From assembly GCA_013823135.1 (NCBI GenBank), contig PNLP01000064.1, positions 1 to 39,920 of the forward strand: 39,920 nucleotides of DNA, written 5' to 3'. Below, in pieces: positions 25,764-34,109 of this stretch; within the stretch, counting starts at the first letter, position 1, and each line of letters starts with the position of its first letter. The notes under the pieces were generated by a model. That model saw only the letters and a list, made by a program, of their open reading frames with translations, searched no databases and was not told the origin of the DNA. This stretch comes from Planctomycetaceae bacterium (GTDB lineage Bacteria; Planctomycetota; Planctomycetia; Gemmatales; Gemmataceae). The position numbers and the translations under genes are program-made.

Positions 25764-26828
25764 ATGAATTCGATGCCTTCCGACCCGACACTCGATATCG
25801 CTGCTCTCGTCAAGCCGATTCCAGGGGCTGACCCTGCCGGGGGGAACACCCCATTCGACGTTCGCGAGAAACTCGATGAAGCTCGCAAAGAGATCGACCC
25901 ATCGAGTTTCGCGGCCGACGACCCAACACGACCGACCGAGGCGAAACGGGCCGACTGGGCGCTTGTCGTCCGGGTTGCAAGCGACAGCCTGGCAACCAAG
26001 GCCAAGGATCTCCTGGTGGCGGCGAGATTGACTGAGGCTGCGACCCAGAAATTTGGATTTGCAGGCCTTCGGGATAGTCTTCGGCTGCTCACAGCTTTGC
26101 TCACGGATTGCTGGGACCGACTTTCACCGAAAGTCGAAGATCCATCTGACCTCGATCTCCGGGCCGGGCCGTTTGAATGGCTCGACGATGCAGACCACGG
26201 TGGCCGGTTTCCATCGAGCGTTCGCGGTGTTCCGCTGCTTCCCGGTGGAGAATTACCCCTCGGGTGGCTAGCCTGGAAACGCGGCCAGGAGGGAAAGGAC
26301 AAGGCTGCCGCTGAAGCGTTCGAGAAAGGTGTAATCGCTGCATCACCCGAGGCTGCTCGGGACACTGTCGCGGTGCTCGAGGAATGCAAGGTTGCTCTCG
26401 ATTCCCTCAAGCTCAAGCTCAATGAGCGACTCGGCGATCTCGCGCCAGGGATGACCCAGCTTGGTCGAGCGATCGAGGACTGTCGGTCGTTGGCCGACTT
26501 AATCGCCCGGCGGAAGGGACCAGCTCCCGAAGCGGAAGCGGCGCAACCTGACGCCGGAACAGCAACCGATACCAAGCCTTCTGAGGCAGTTCTGAGCGCT
26601 GGAAACGCCCCCGCGACACGTGACGCCATCTACCGGCAGCTCACAGAGGCGGCCCGCATACTCGAAAAAATCGAGCCACACAGCCCCGTTCCCTATCTGA
26701 TTAAGCGGGCTGTCGCGCTTGGCGCGATGCCCTTCCACGAGATGATCAAAAGTTTCGTTCGAGATGCGGCAGTGCTCACCGAGATGGCACGCGAACTCGC
26801 AATCGAGTCTCCATCTGGTGGGGAATGA
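25764..26828 (+). CDS. tssA: T6SS tail-assembly cap protein TssA
   Basis: This 354-aa protein has the ImpA N-terminal domain (IPGADPAGGNTPFDVREKLDEA at about 15-35, then RADWALVVRVASDSLATKAKDL), which defines TssA. TssA starts tail assembly and sits at the baseplate or distal sheath end. After an acidic Ala/Glu linker (about 255-295) the C-terminal region (RDAIYRQLTEAARILEKIEP, then SPVPYLIKRAVALGAMPF) matches the second conserved block of short TssA proteins. Start ATG 25764 or 25773; an upstream GTG at 25725 is less likely. It is the first gene of the long operon. Confidence 0.9.
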   Translation: MNSMPSDPTLDIAALVKPIPGADPAGGNTPFDVREKLDEARKEIDPSSFAADDPTRPTEAKRADWALVVRVASDSLATKAKDLLVAARLTEAATQKFGFAGLRDSLRLLTALLTDCWDRLSPKVEDPSDLDLRAGPFEWLDDADHGGRFPSSVRGVPLLPGGELPLGWLAWKRGQEGKDKAAAEAFEKGVIAASPEAARDTVAVLEECKVALDSLKLKLNERLGDLAPGMTQLGRAIEDCRSLADLIARRKGPAPEAEAAQPDAGTATDTKPSEAVLSAGNAPATRDAIYRQLTEAARILEKIEPHSPVPYLIKRAVALGAMPFHEMIKSFVRDAAVLTEMARELAIESPSGGE

Positions 26829-26930
26829 GGAGATTTTTCCCTTTGCCAGCGAGACAGCACATCCCTTAGCATCTAGACTTCCAGCATCCCGGGTTATCCC
26901 CATCAAACTTAATCACCCCGGAGCCCAACC

Positions 26931-27449
26931 GTGGCAGAAAGTCTCCAACACAAACTCGACCGTGTCCGCCGCCCGCGCGTCCAACTCACTTACGACGTCG
27001 AGACGAACGGTGCCCTCCAGAAGGTTGAACTCCCGTTCGTCGTCGGGGTTCTTGCGGACCTCTCCGGCCAGCCGAAGGATCCGCTGAAGCCACTCAAGGA
27101 GCGGAAGTTCGTCCAGATCGACCGCGACAACTTCGACGAGGTGCTCGCGAAGTCGGCCCCACGGCTCGCGATGAAGGTGCCGAACAAGTTGACCGACGAG
27201 AACTCGCAACTCGCCGTGGAATTAAACTTCAAGAGCATGGCGGATTTCGACCCGGCAAAGATCGCCGAGCAAGTCGGCCCATTAAAGGAACTGCTTGCGA
27301 TGCGGCAGCAACTCACGCAGTTGCTCTCGAAGATGGAGGGTAACGACAAACTCGAAGCCCTCCTCGCGGATGTGCTTGCGAACACCGAGAAGGCCGCCGC
27401 CCTTGCAAAAGAAATGACCGCACCGACGACCTCGCCGGAGAGCAAATAA
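26931..27449 (+). CDS. tssB: T6SS sheath small subunit TssB
   Basis: This 172-aa protein of the TssB/VipA family forms the contractile sheath with TssC. Family features are KLDRVRRPRVQLTYDVET at the start, LPFVVGVLADLSG (about 35-47), the KFVQIDRDNFDEVL block (about 59-72), and the C-terminal helix that pairs with TssC (DKLEALLADVLANTEKAAAL). The start is GTG 26931 after a GGAG at 26920. It ends one base before tssC. A 102-bp gap to tssA has no obvious terminator. Confidence 0.96.
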   Translation: MAESLQHKLDRVRRPRVQLTYDVETNGALQKVELPFVVGVLADLSGQPKDPLKPLKERKFVQIDRDNFDEVLAKSAPRLAMKVPNKLTDENSQLAVELNFKSMADFDPAKIAEQVGPLKELLAMRQQLTQLLSKMEGNDKLEALLADVLANTEKAAALAKEMTAPTTSPESK

Positions 27450-27450
27450 C

Positions 27451-28932
27451 ATGGCCGCCGAACAACAAGCCGCTGCTGGGACCGCCGCGACCACAACCGA
27501 GGCTCCCGGCCTGCTCGACCAGGTTATCGCCGCGACCCGACCGCAGGATCGCCAGGAAAGCGACCGTGCTCGCGGCTACTTCAAGCAGTTCCTCGACCAG
27601 GTCGTTCAACCGGGGCAAGTCGTCTCCAAGGACGTCGAGCAGAACATCAAGTTTTGGATCGCCCAGCTGGATAAGAAGTTGTCGGACCAACTCAACGAAG
27701 TGATCCACCACCCGGATTACCAAAAGCTCGAAGGCACCTGGCGCGGGCTCAAGTACCTCGTCAATAACTCCGAGACGGGCGAGGCACTCAAGATCAAGGT
27801 GATGAACGTCGGCAAGAAGGACTTGCTCAAGGACATGGAGAAAGCGTCCGAGTTCGACCAATCGGCGACGTTCAAAAAAATCTACGAAGAGGAATACGGC
27901 CAGCTCGGTGGTGAGCCTTACGGCATGCTCGTGGGCGATTACGAGTTCGGGCGAAGCCCCGAGGATCAGAGCCTGCTGAAGAAGATGTCGCAAGTCGCGG
28001 CAGCGGCCCACGCCCCGTTTGCGGCAGCGGCCAGCCCGAAGATGTTCAACATGGAGTCGTTCACGGAACTGACAGCTCCGCGAGACCTGACGAAGATCTT
28101 CGAGGGCGTGGAATACGCCCAGTGGAAGTCGTTCCGCGAGAGCGAGGACAGCCGGTACGTTGCACTGACGATGCCGCGGGTGCTCGCTCGCCTGCCCTAC
28201 GGCGCTGCTACAAACCCCGTCACGGAGTTCAACTTCGAGGAGACGGTGGACGGCACGGATCACGAGAAGTATCAGTGGATGAACTCGTCCTGGGCGTACG
28301 CGGCCCGTGTCACGGATGCGTTTTCCAAGGACGGCTGGTTCATGCGAACCCGCGGCGTCGAGGGCGGCGGGAAGGTCGAAGGATTGCCAATCCACACGTT
28401 CCCGACCGACGACGGCGGCACGGCGATGAAGACGCCGACCGAGATCGCAATTTCGGACCGCCGCGAGTTTGAACTGTCCAACCTCGGGTTCATGCCACTC
28501 CTGCACAGCAAGAACCGCGACTTCGCCGTGTTTATGGGCGCACAGTCGGCCCAGAAGCCGAAGACCTACTTTGACGCAGCCGCCAACGCAAACGCAGAAC
28601 TGAGCACGAAGTTCAACTACATGCTCAGCGTGTCCCGGTTCGCCCACTACTTGAAGGTCATGGCCCGCGACAAGATTGGGTCGATGATGGAAGTGACCGA
28701 CGTTCAGCGATGGCTTAACGATTGGATCATGAACTACGTCGTCGGCAACCCCGAGACGGCAAGCGAGGAGACAAAGGCGAAGAAGCCGCTGTCGGCCGCC
28801 GAGGTCCGCGTACAGCAAGTGAAGGGTAAGCCGGGGTGGTACGAGGCCGTCGCCTATCTGCGGCCACACTACCAGCTTGAGACCCTTTCCACAAGCATGC
28901 GGTTGGTCGCGGAAATTCCCAAGAAGGCGTAA
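27451..28932 (+). CDS. tssC: T6SS sheath large subunit TssC
   Basis: This 493-aa protein of the TssC/VipB family is the main sheath subunit. Signatures include HHPDYQKLEGTWRGLKYLV (about 89-107), the NVGKKDLLKDMEKA block, GMLVGDYEFG, and the C-terminal FNYMLSVSRFAHYLKVMARD followed by WLNDWIMNYV. Length is normal. Its ATG follows the tssB stop by one base, and its Shine-Dalgarno sequence lies inside the end of tssB. The long minus-strand frame opposite it is a codon-bias shadow. Confidence 0.97.
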   Translation: MAAEQQAAAGTAATTTEAPGLLDQVIAATRPQDRQESDRARGYFKQFLDQVVQPGQVVSKDVEQNIKFWIAQLDKKLSDQLNEVIHHPDYQKLEGTWRGLKYLVNNSETGEALKIKVMNVGKKDLLKDMEKASEFDQSATFKKIYEEEYGQLGGEPYGMLVGDYEFGRSPEDQSLLKKMSQVAAAAHAPFAAAASPKMFNMESFTELTAPRDLTKIFEGVEYAQWKSFRESEDSRYVALTMPRVLARLPYGAATNPVTEFNFEETVDGTDHEKYQWMNSSWAYAARVTDAFSKDGWFMRTRGVEGGGKVEGLPIHTFPTDDGGTAMKTPTEIAISDRREFELSNLGFMPLLHSKNRDFAVFMGAQSAQKPKTYFDAAANANAELSTKFNYMLSVSRFAHYLKVMARDKIGSMMEVTDVQRWLNDWIMNYVVGNPETASEETKAKKPLSAAEVRVQQVKGKPGWYEAVAYLRPHYQLETLSTSMRLVAEIPKKA

Positions 28933-28958
28933 CATTCCCATTCAAGACAATGAGAGCA

Positions 28959-28977
28959 GTGCCAGCATGACTGGCAC
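28959..28977 (+). terminator. hairpin between tssC and hcp, no T tract
   Basis: A 7-bp perfect stem (gtgccag at 28959-28965, ctggcac at 28971-28977) with a 5-base loop lies in the 93-bp gap before hcp. Without a T run it is unlikely to terminate fully; partial attenuation or RNA protection would fit the need for far more Hcp than other parts. Confidence 0.35.
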
Positions 28978-29025
28978 CGTGCATTGGCCAGCACCGATTC
29001 ACACACCACGAAAGGAAGGTACATC

Positions 29026-29526
29026 ATGGCGGTCGACATGTTTTTGAAACTTGGCGATGGTAGCAAAGCCAAGGGCGAATCGACAGACAGCAAACACAAG
29101 GACGAGATCGAGTTGACTTCCTTCGACATCGGTGTGTCCAACCCGAGCAGCGTAGGGTCAAGCACGACGGGAAGTGGCTCAGGGAAGGCGAGTTTCAGCC
29201 CGTTCAAGGCGACATCGCTGGTGAACAAGTCGTTCCCCGTTCTGTTCCAGATGGCAGCAAGTGGCGACCACTTCGACAAGGCGACCGTGACCGTACGAAA
29301 GGCGGGCGGGAAGAACCCGGTCGAGTACCTCATCTACACGTTCGAGCAGGTGTACGTCGACAACCTCGTCAATGTTGGGCCAACTGCCACGGCTGATATG
29401 CCGACCCAGGTGATGACGTTCAGCTACGGCACTGTCCACGTGAAGTACACCCCGCAGAAGGCTGATGGCACCGGCGACTCCCCGGTCGAGGGCGGTTGGG
29501 ATCTTGTGCAAAACCAGCCGAAGTAA
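29026..29526 (+). CDS. hcp: T6SS tube protein Hcp (TssD)
   Basis: This 166-aa Hcp protein forms the stacked hexameric rings of the tube inside the sheath. It starts MAVDMFLKLGD with the usual GESTDSKHKDEIELTSFDIG and includes FSPFKATSLVNKSFPVLFQM, KAGGKNPVEYLIYTFEQVYV and the late FSYGTVHVKYTPQ strand. AAGGAAGG at 29012-29019 selects ATG 29026 over earlier in-frame starts. A Ser/Gly-rich loop (about 40-55) is typical. It is the only hcp gene in the window. Confidence 0.96.
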   Translation: MAVDMFLKLGDGSKAKGESTDSKHKDEIELTSFDIGVSNPSSVGSSTTGSGSGKASFSPFKATSLVNKSFPVLFQMAASGDHFDKATVTVRKAGGKNPVEYLIYTFEQVYVDNLVNVGPTATADMPTQVMTFSYGTVHVKYTPQKADGTGDSPVEGGWDLVQNQPK

Positions 29527-29550
29527 CCATCACACGTCCCCGGGCCGACA

Positions 29551-30348
29551 ATGACTGCAACCGAACTCTTTCGGGCTGGCCGTCTCGGAGACGCCATTAC
29601 CGCCCAGGTCGCCGAGGTAAAAGCACACCCCGGCGATCCTGGGATCCGAACATTTCTCTTCGAACTGCTACTGTTCGCAGGCGACCTCGACCGTGCGGTA
29701 AAGCACCTCGACGCTGTGCGCGCCGACACGCCCGAACTCGTGGCTGCGGCTGAGGCGTATCGCGGGGTCGTTGCCGCCGAGAAGACTCGCAGGGCCGTGC
29801 TGACTGGCGGCCGCGAGCAGCCCTCGTTCTTCGGCGACATCCCCGAGCACGCAAAGTTGCGTGTCGAAACTCTCAATAACCCCACAGACCCGGGGTTGGC
29901 GGCCAAACTCGCCGCGGCCGATGCCGTCGCCCCCGACCTCGTCGGGTCGCTGAACGGCACCGCGTTCACCGGCCTGCGCGACGCCGACGACCTGTTCGGG
30001 ACGGTTCTCGAGGTGTTCGCCAATGGGAAGTACTTCTGGGTTCCGTTCGAGCAGGTCGCGAGCCTGACCGCGAACCCACCGAGGTTCCCACGGGACACGC
30101 TCTACCTGCCCGCCCGCCTGACCCTTACGGACGACTCGTCCGGCGACGTGTTCCTGCCCACGCTGTACCCCGATTCCTACGAGCACCACGACGACCCCGT
30201 CCGCCTTGGCTATGAGACGGCCTGGGACGGGGCACCCGGGGCCGTCCGCGGCAGCGGGCACCGGGTGATCCTGATTGGCGACGCGGACGTCGGGCTCGTT
30301 GACATCCGTGATCTGAGCGTTTCCGCAGCCCCACCGAAAGCCGGATAA
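29551..30348 (+). CDS. tagJ: T6SS accessory protein TagJ (ImpE family)
   Basis: This 265-aa protein has the ImpE/TagJ layout. The N-terminal TPR-like helices are ATELFRAGRLGDAITAQVAE, then PGDPGIRTFLFELLLFAGD and LDRAVKHLDAV. The C-terminal domain contains FTGLRDADDLFGTVLEVFA, GKYFWVPFEQV and DTLYLPARLTLTDDSSGDVF. TagJ binds TssB and can help ClpV engage contracted sheath in those systems that have it. It sits between hcp and tssE, the common place for this gene, with three bases before the next ATG. Confidence 0.9.
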   Translation: MTATELFRAGRLGDAITAQVAEVKAHPGDPGIRTFLFELLLFAGDLDRAVKHLDAVRADTPELVAAAEAYRGVVAAEKTRRAVLTGGREQPSFFGDIPEHAKLRVETLNNPTDPGLAAKLAAADAVAPDLVGSLNGTAFTGLRDADDLFGTVLEVFANGKYFWVPFEQVASLTANPPRFPRDTLYLPARLTLTDDSSGDVFLPTLYPDSYEHHDDPVRLGYETAWDGAPGAVRGSGHRVILIGDADVGLVDIRDLSVSAAPPKAG

Positions 30349-30351
30349 CCC

Positions 30352-30840
30352 ATGCCGCCTGCCCCCGGCCCGCCGATCCGTAATCTCCTCCCGTCGGTTC
30401 TCGACAGGTTGCTGGCTGCCGATACTGGTCCGTCACTCTCGACGACTGGAGTGCCTCTTTCGATCGTTCTCGAAGCTGTCCGTCGGGACGTTGAATCTCT
30501 GCTGAATACCAGGCAGAACACTGACCCGGAACTCTCCAAGTACCCGGAACTCGCGAAGTCGGTTTTTGGATACGGTATGCCGGAACTTGTGTCGCGGCGG
30601 GCGCTCACAGGACCAGACCGCGAGGCCATCGGCCGGCTCATGGCAGATGCGATTGCCCGCTACGAGCCCCGGATTCGCAGTGTTCGGGCAGTCGTCGTGC
30701 CACCTGAACACCCCTCTGAGCGACGGTTAAAGTTCAAGATCGAAGGCACGCTCCGGATTGATCCGGGACCGACAATCGAGTTTGAGACCGTTCTCGAACT
30801 AGGGTCAGGGCAGACTGCAGTCGTGGCGAGGGAGTCATGA
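30352..30840 (+). CDS. tssE: T6SS baseplate protein TssE (gp25-like)
   Basis: This 162-aa protein of the gp25/TssE family nucleates the sheath on the baseplate. It shows the expected blocks: LLPSVLDRLL at the start, VLEAVRRDVESLLNTRQN (about 41-58), SVFGYGMPEL (about 70-79) and IARYEPRIRSVRAVVVPPE (about 101-119). It overlaps tssF by ATGA. The sequence is within the normal length range and nothing is missing. Confidence 0.92.
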   Translation: MPPAPGPPIRNLLPSVLDRLLAADTGPSLSTTGVPLSIVLEAVRRDVESLLNTRQNTDPELSKYPELAKSVFGYGMPELVSRRALTGPDREAIGRLMADAIARYEPRIRSVRAVVVPPEHPSERRLKFKIEGTLRIDPGPTIEFETVLELGSGQTAVVARES

Positions 30841-32687
30841 GCCGAAGCCTCTACCCGTACTACGAGAAGGAGCTGTACTTCCTTCGCCAGGCGGCCCAAG
30901 AGTTTGCTCGCCAGTACCCCGCGACGGCCGGTCGGCTCCTGCTCGAACCCAACCGCAGCGTAGACCCGCACGTCGAGCGGTTGCTCGAAGGGTTCGCGTT
31001 ACTTGCCGGCCGAGTTCAGCACAAACTCGACGACGAGTTCCCGGAGTTGACAACCGCTCTGCTCGGGGTGATGTACCCGCACTATCTCACACCGGTGCCT
31101 TCGTTCGCGGTCGTGCAGTTTGACGTAGACCCGGCAGGTCTCACGTCACCGACGGGGTTCACACTTCCCGTCGGAACCCGTCTGCACACTCCACCAGTGA
31201 GCGGAGTGCCGTGCCGTTACCGAACTGCGTATCCCGTTCAGCTGTGGCCCGTCGTCGTGAAGGACGCGGACTGGGTGACGCCACCGTTCCCGCGGGATTT
31301 CCGCCCGCCGCCAGGGACCGCTGCCGTGCTCCGGCTCGGGCTTGAAGTACCGAGTGGGCCTCGATTCGCTGACCTGAAACTGGATAGACTTCGGCTGTTC
31401 CTGAATGGCGACGCTCAACTCGTCGGCGATCTGTACGAGGCGCTCTTGAACCGAGCGGTGGGTGTGGCGTTCCGCGACCCTGCGAATGCGAAGAACCCGG
31501 ACGGCGACAAGCGGATCACGCTGGCCGCGAAGGATTGCCTCTTCCCCGTGGGGTTCGGTCGCGACGAGGGGCTCCTTCCTTCGCCGCCACAGGCGCTTCC
31601 GGCGTATCGCATGCTATCCGAATACTTCGCATTCCCCGAGAAGTTCAATTTCATCGATCTTGGCGGGTTCTCGCAGGCAAAGTCGGTAGCCGGTGGGCGT
31701 CGTCTCGAAGTCCTGATCTTCACCCGGCGAACGCGGCCGCTGCTTGAACAGGGGATTGAAACCGGTACGTTCCGAACCGGCTGTACGCCGATTGTGAACC
31801 TCTTCGAACAGACGGCCGAACCAATCAACCTGACGCACGCTCGCACCCAGTACCGCGTGGTGCCGGACGTTGCGACTCCGCTGGGAACGGAAGTGTATTC
31901 GGTCGATTCGGTACGGGCGTCGTTGCCTGGCGAGCCCGATCTCGAGTTTCGGCCGTTCTTTGGTATCCGCTACGGGTCTGCGGCAGGGCGGGCATTCTGG
32001 CACACGAACCGCCGGCCGGCAGAATCTGCGGAGGACAAGGGGACAGAGACTTTCCTCGAACTCGTCGATCTCGACTTCCAACCCTCGTCGCCTGGGGATG
32101 GGGTCGTCGTCGTTCGCACGACGTGTACGAACCGCGACCTGCCTCTCATCCTGCGTCAATCGGGCGGGCGCGTCGTATTCACAGCCGAAATCGCCGGGCC
32201 GATTTCGCAGATCCGATGTTTGACTGGTCCGACTGCACCGTCTCGCCCGCCGCCCGCCCGTGGTGCGTACTGGCGGCTAATCTCTCACCTGAACCTGAAC
32301 CACTTGACGCTGGATGGTGGCGATGCCGGGGCAGACGCGCTCCGGACCCTCCTTGGGCTTTATGACCCCGGTGCGGCTGATCCGACACGGCGAACATCCG
32401 GAAATCAGGTGATCGAAGGCGTCACGAACGTCTCCGCCAATCCAGTTGTTCGCCGGGTCGGGAAACTCTCGGCCAGCGGGTTTTGTCGCGGGCTCGCAAT
32501 CGATTTGGAACTGGATGAGGAAAAGTTTGTGGGGGCAGGGGCCTACATCTTTGCGAGTGTCCTGGAACGGTTCTTCGCTCTCCACGCAACGATCAATTCG
32601 TTTACGGAGTTGACCGCGAGGCTGCGGGGTTCGAGCACTCCCTTTGCCGAATGGTCGCCGCGGGCCGGGGAGCAACCGCTGCTATGA
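30837..32687 (+). CDS. tssF: T6SS baseplate protein TssF
   Basis: This 616-aa protein starts YPYYEKELYFLRQAAQEFAR and continues VERLLEGFALLAGRVQHKLDDEFPE (in part), both typical of TssF (ImpG/VasA). TssF pairs with TssG in the baseplate wedge. Other family features are LTTALLGVMYPHYLTPVPS (about 69-87) and the C-terminal GAYIFASVLERFFALHATI (about 563-581). It overlaps tssE and tssG by four bases each, so expression is coupled and stoichiometry may be controlled through translation. Confidence 0.95.
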   Translation: MSRSLYPYYEKELYFLRQAAQEFARQYPATAGRLLLEPNRSVDPHVERLLEGFALLAGRVQHKLDDEFPELTTALLGVMYPHYLTPVPSFAVVQFDVDPAGLTSPTGFTLPVGTRLHTPPVSGVPCRYRTAYPVQLWPVVVKDADWVTPPFPRDFRPPPGTAAVLRLGLEVPSGPRFADLKLDRLRLFLNGDAQLVGDLYEALLNRAVGVAFRDPANAKNPDGDKRITLAAKDCLFPVGFGRDEGLLPSPPQALPAYRMLSEYFAFPEKFNFIDLGGFSQAKSVAGGRRLEVLIFTRRTRPLLEQGIETGTFRTGCTPIVNLFEQTAEPINLTHARTQYRVVPDVATPLGTEVYSVDSVRASLPGEPDLEFRPFFGIRYGSAAGRAFWHTNRRPAESAEDKGTETFLELVDLDFQPSSPGDGVVVVRTTCTNRDLPLILRQSGGRVVFTAEIAGPISQIRCLTGPTAPSRPPPARGAYWRLISHLNLNHLTLDGGDAGADALRTLLGLYDPGAADPTRRTSGNQVIEGVTNVSANPVVRRVGKLSASGFCRGLAIDLELDEEKFVGAGAYIFASVLERFFALHATINSFTELTARLRGSSTPFAEWSPRAGEQPLL

Positions 32688-33796
32688 CACTTCCGGCAGA
32701 CCTGCCTTCTCCGGATTCGGTTGCAGCGAAGCTGTTCGCCAACCCGTTCATGTTCGATTTTTTCCAGGCTGTTCGATTACTGGAACTGACAGGTGGAAAG
32801 CAGGTCGGACGCGAAGGACCACCACGTGCTGAGGCGGTCAACTTCGGAGTCGTGGGAGGGCTGGCATTCCCCGCCAGTACAGTTGCCGGGCTCACCATAG
32901 GGTCTGAAACGCCTCCGAAAATGACCGTTGCGTTCTTCGGGCTCACCGGTCCCTCCGGCGTGCTTCCGGAGTTCTACTCCCAGTTGGTACTGTCCCAACA
33001 GAAGTCGGCGGATAACCCGGAGCGACGGGCGTTCGCGGACTGGCTCGATATTTTCAACCACCGGATGTTGTCGCTGTTCTACCGGGCGTGGTCGAAGTAC
33101 CGATTGCCCGTCACGTACGGTCGGGCAAACGGCAGTCAGGATCCGGTAACTGCGATCTCGCTGAGCTTGGCGGGGCTCGGGCTGCCGTCGTTCGTGCAAC
33201 GGTTGCGGGTTGAGTCATCCATTCCGCCGGTGAGTCCCGAAGACCCGGGTGTGATGGATGAAGGGTCGCTCGTCCGATACGCCGGGCTGTTCGCGCACCC
33301 GGCAAGGTCGGCGGCGGGTCTCGAGAACATGCTCGCGGACTACTTCCGGACACCAGTCAGCGTCGAACAGTTCTACGGTCGATGGCGACCGCTCTCTGTC
33401 GTGAACCAGACCCGTCTTGGTCGCGGCGGGCAGAATGACGAACTCGGTGTGAGTCTTGTCATCGGACGACGACTCTGGGACGCCAACGGTGGGTTCCGCA
33501 TCAGGATCGGTCCACTCGATCTTGCCGAGTTTGTGAGCTATCTCCCGGATGCCGTTGCCGGGCGGCGTAAACTATTCCTGCTCGCCCAACTCGCCCGGTT
33601 CTACGTTCGGGCCTCTCTCGATTTCGAGGTCCGCCTCGTTCTGCGGGCGTCCGAAGTTCCGGTTGCCCAATTGGCAAAGGGCACTCATGGCCCCCGACTC
33701 GGGTGGAACGCCTGGGTCGGAAAGCGTATGAACTCGGCCGACGCCGATGACGCTGCGTTCCGATGCTCTCGACTCCTTCGTGCTCACCCGGAGTGA
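32684..33796 (+). CDS. tssG: T6SS baseplate protein TssG
   Basis: This 370-aa protein is the TssG (ImpH/VasB) partner of TssF. It has FMFDFFQAVRLLEL (about 24-37), MTVAFFGLTGPSGVLPEFYS (about 82-101) and RRAFADWLDIFNHRMLSLFY (about 114-133), all diagnostic. I use ATG 32684, which overlaps the tssF stop, rather than a GTG further upstream. The tail (ARFYVRASLDFEVRLVLRAS) is also typical. The PAAR gene follows after four bases. Confidence 0.95.
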   Translation: MTLPADLPSPDSVAAKLFANPFMFDFFQAVRLLELTGGKQVGREGPPRAEAVNFGVVGGLAFPASTVAGLTIGSETPPKMTVAFFGLTGPSGVLPEFYSQLVLSQQKSADNPERRAFADWLDIFNHRMLSLFYRAWSKYRLPVTYGRANGSQDPVTAISLSLAGLGLPSFVQRLRVESSIPPVSPEDPGVMDEGSLVRYAGLFAHPARSAAGLENMLADYFRTPVSVEQFYGRWRPLSVVNQTRLGRGGQNDELGVSLVIGRRLWDANGGFRIRIGPLDLAEFVSYLPDAVAGRRKLFLLAQLARFYVRASLDFEVRLVLRASEVPVAQLAKGTHGPRLGWNAWVGKRMNSADADDAAFRCSRLLRAHPE

Positions 33797-33800
33797 CACT

Positions 33801-34088
33801 GTGCCCCAACCCGCCGCTCGTGTATCTGACATGCACACCTGCCCGATGACGACGGGACCGGTTCCGCACGTTGGCGGGCCGATCCTTCCACCAGGCTGCC
33901 CGACCGTGTTGATCGGCGGACTCCCTGCTGCGAGAATGGGCGATCAAGCAACATGCGTCGGCCCACCGGACGTCATCCTCGGCGGGAACCCGACGGCCCT
34001 GATCGGCGGGCAACCCGCGGCCCGAATGGGGGATTCGACTGCACATGGTGGAGTCATCATGCTGGGGTGTCCGACTGTGTTGTGCTAG
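33801..34088 (+). CDS. PAAR-repeat spike-tip protein
   Basis: This 95-aa PAAR protein forms the sharp tip that caps the VgrG spike. It opens PAARVSDMHTCPM and contains HVGGPILPPGCPTVLIGG, the GLPAARMGD repeat twice, and a late TAHGG. The histidines (in MHTCP, PHVGG and TAHGG) and cysteines are the usual zinc ligands. There is no effector extension. GTG 33801 is chosen because GGAG lies just upstream and the family sequence begins there; a longer frame overlaps tssG. It is immediately followed by vgrG. Confidence 0.93.
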   Translation: MPQPAARVSDMHTCPMTTGPVPHVGGPILPPGCPTVLIGGLPAARMGDQATCVGPPDVILGGNPTALIGGQPAARMGDSTAHGGVIMLGCPTVLC

Positions 34089-34109
34089 ACCCGAATTGGG
34101 GGCCGAACC

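Noticed and set aside
27313..28941. A 542-codon minus-strand frame opposite tssB-tssC
   Set aside because: It is the mirror of tssC codon bias, of low-complexity His/Leu/Val/Arg composition, and has no recognisable domain.
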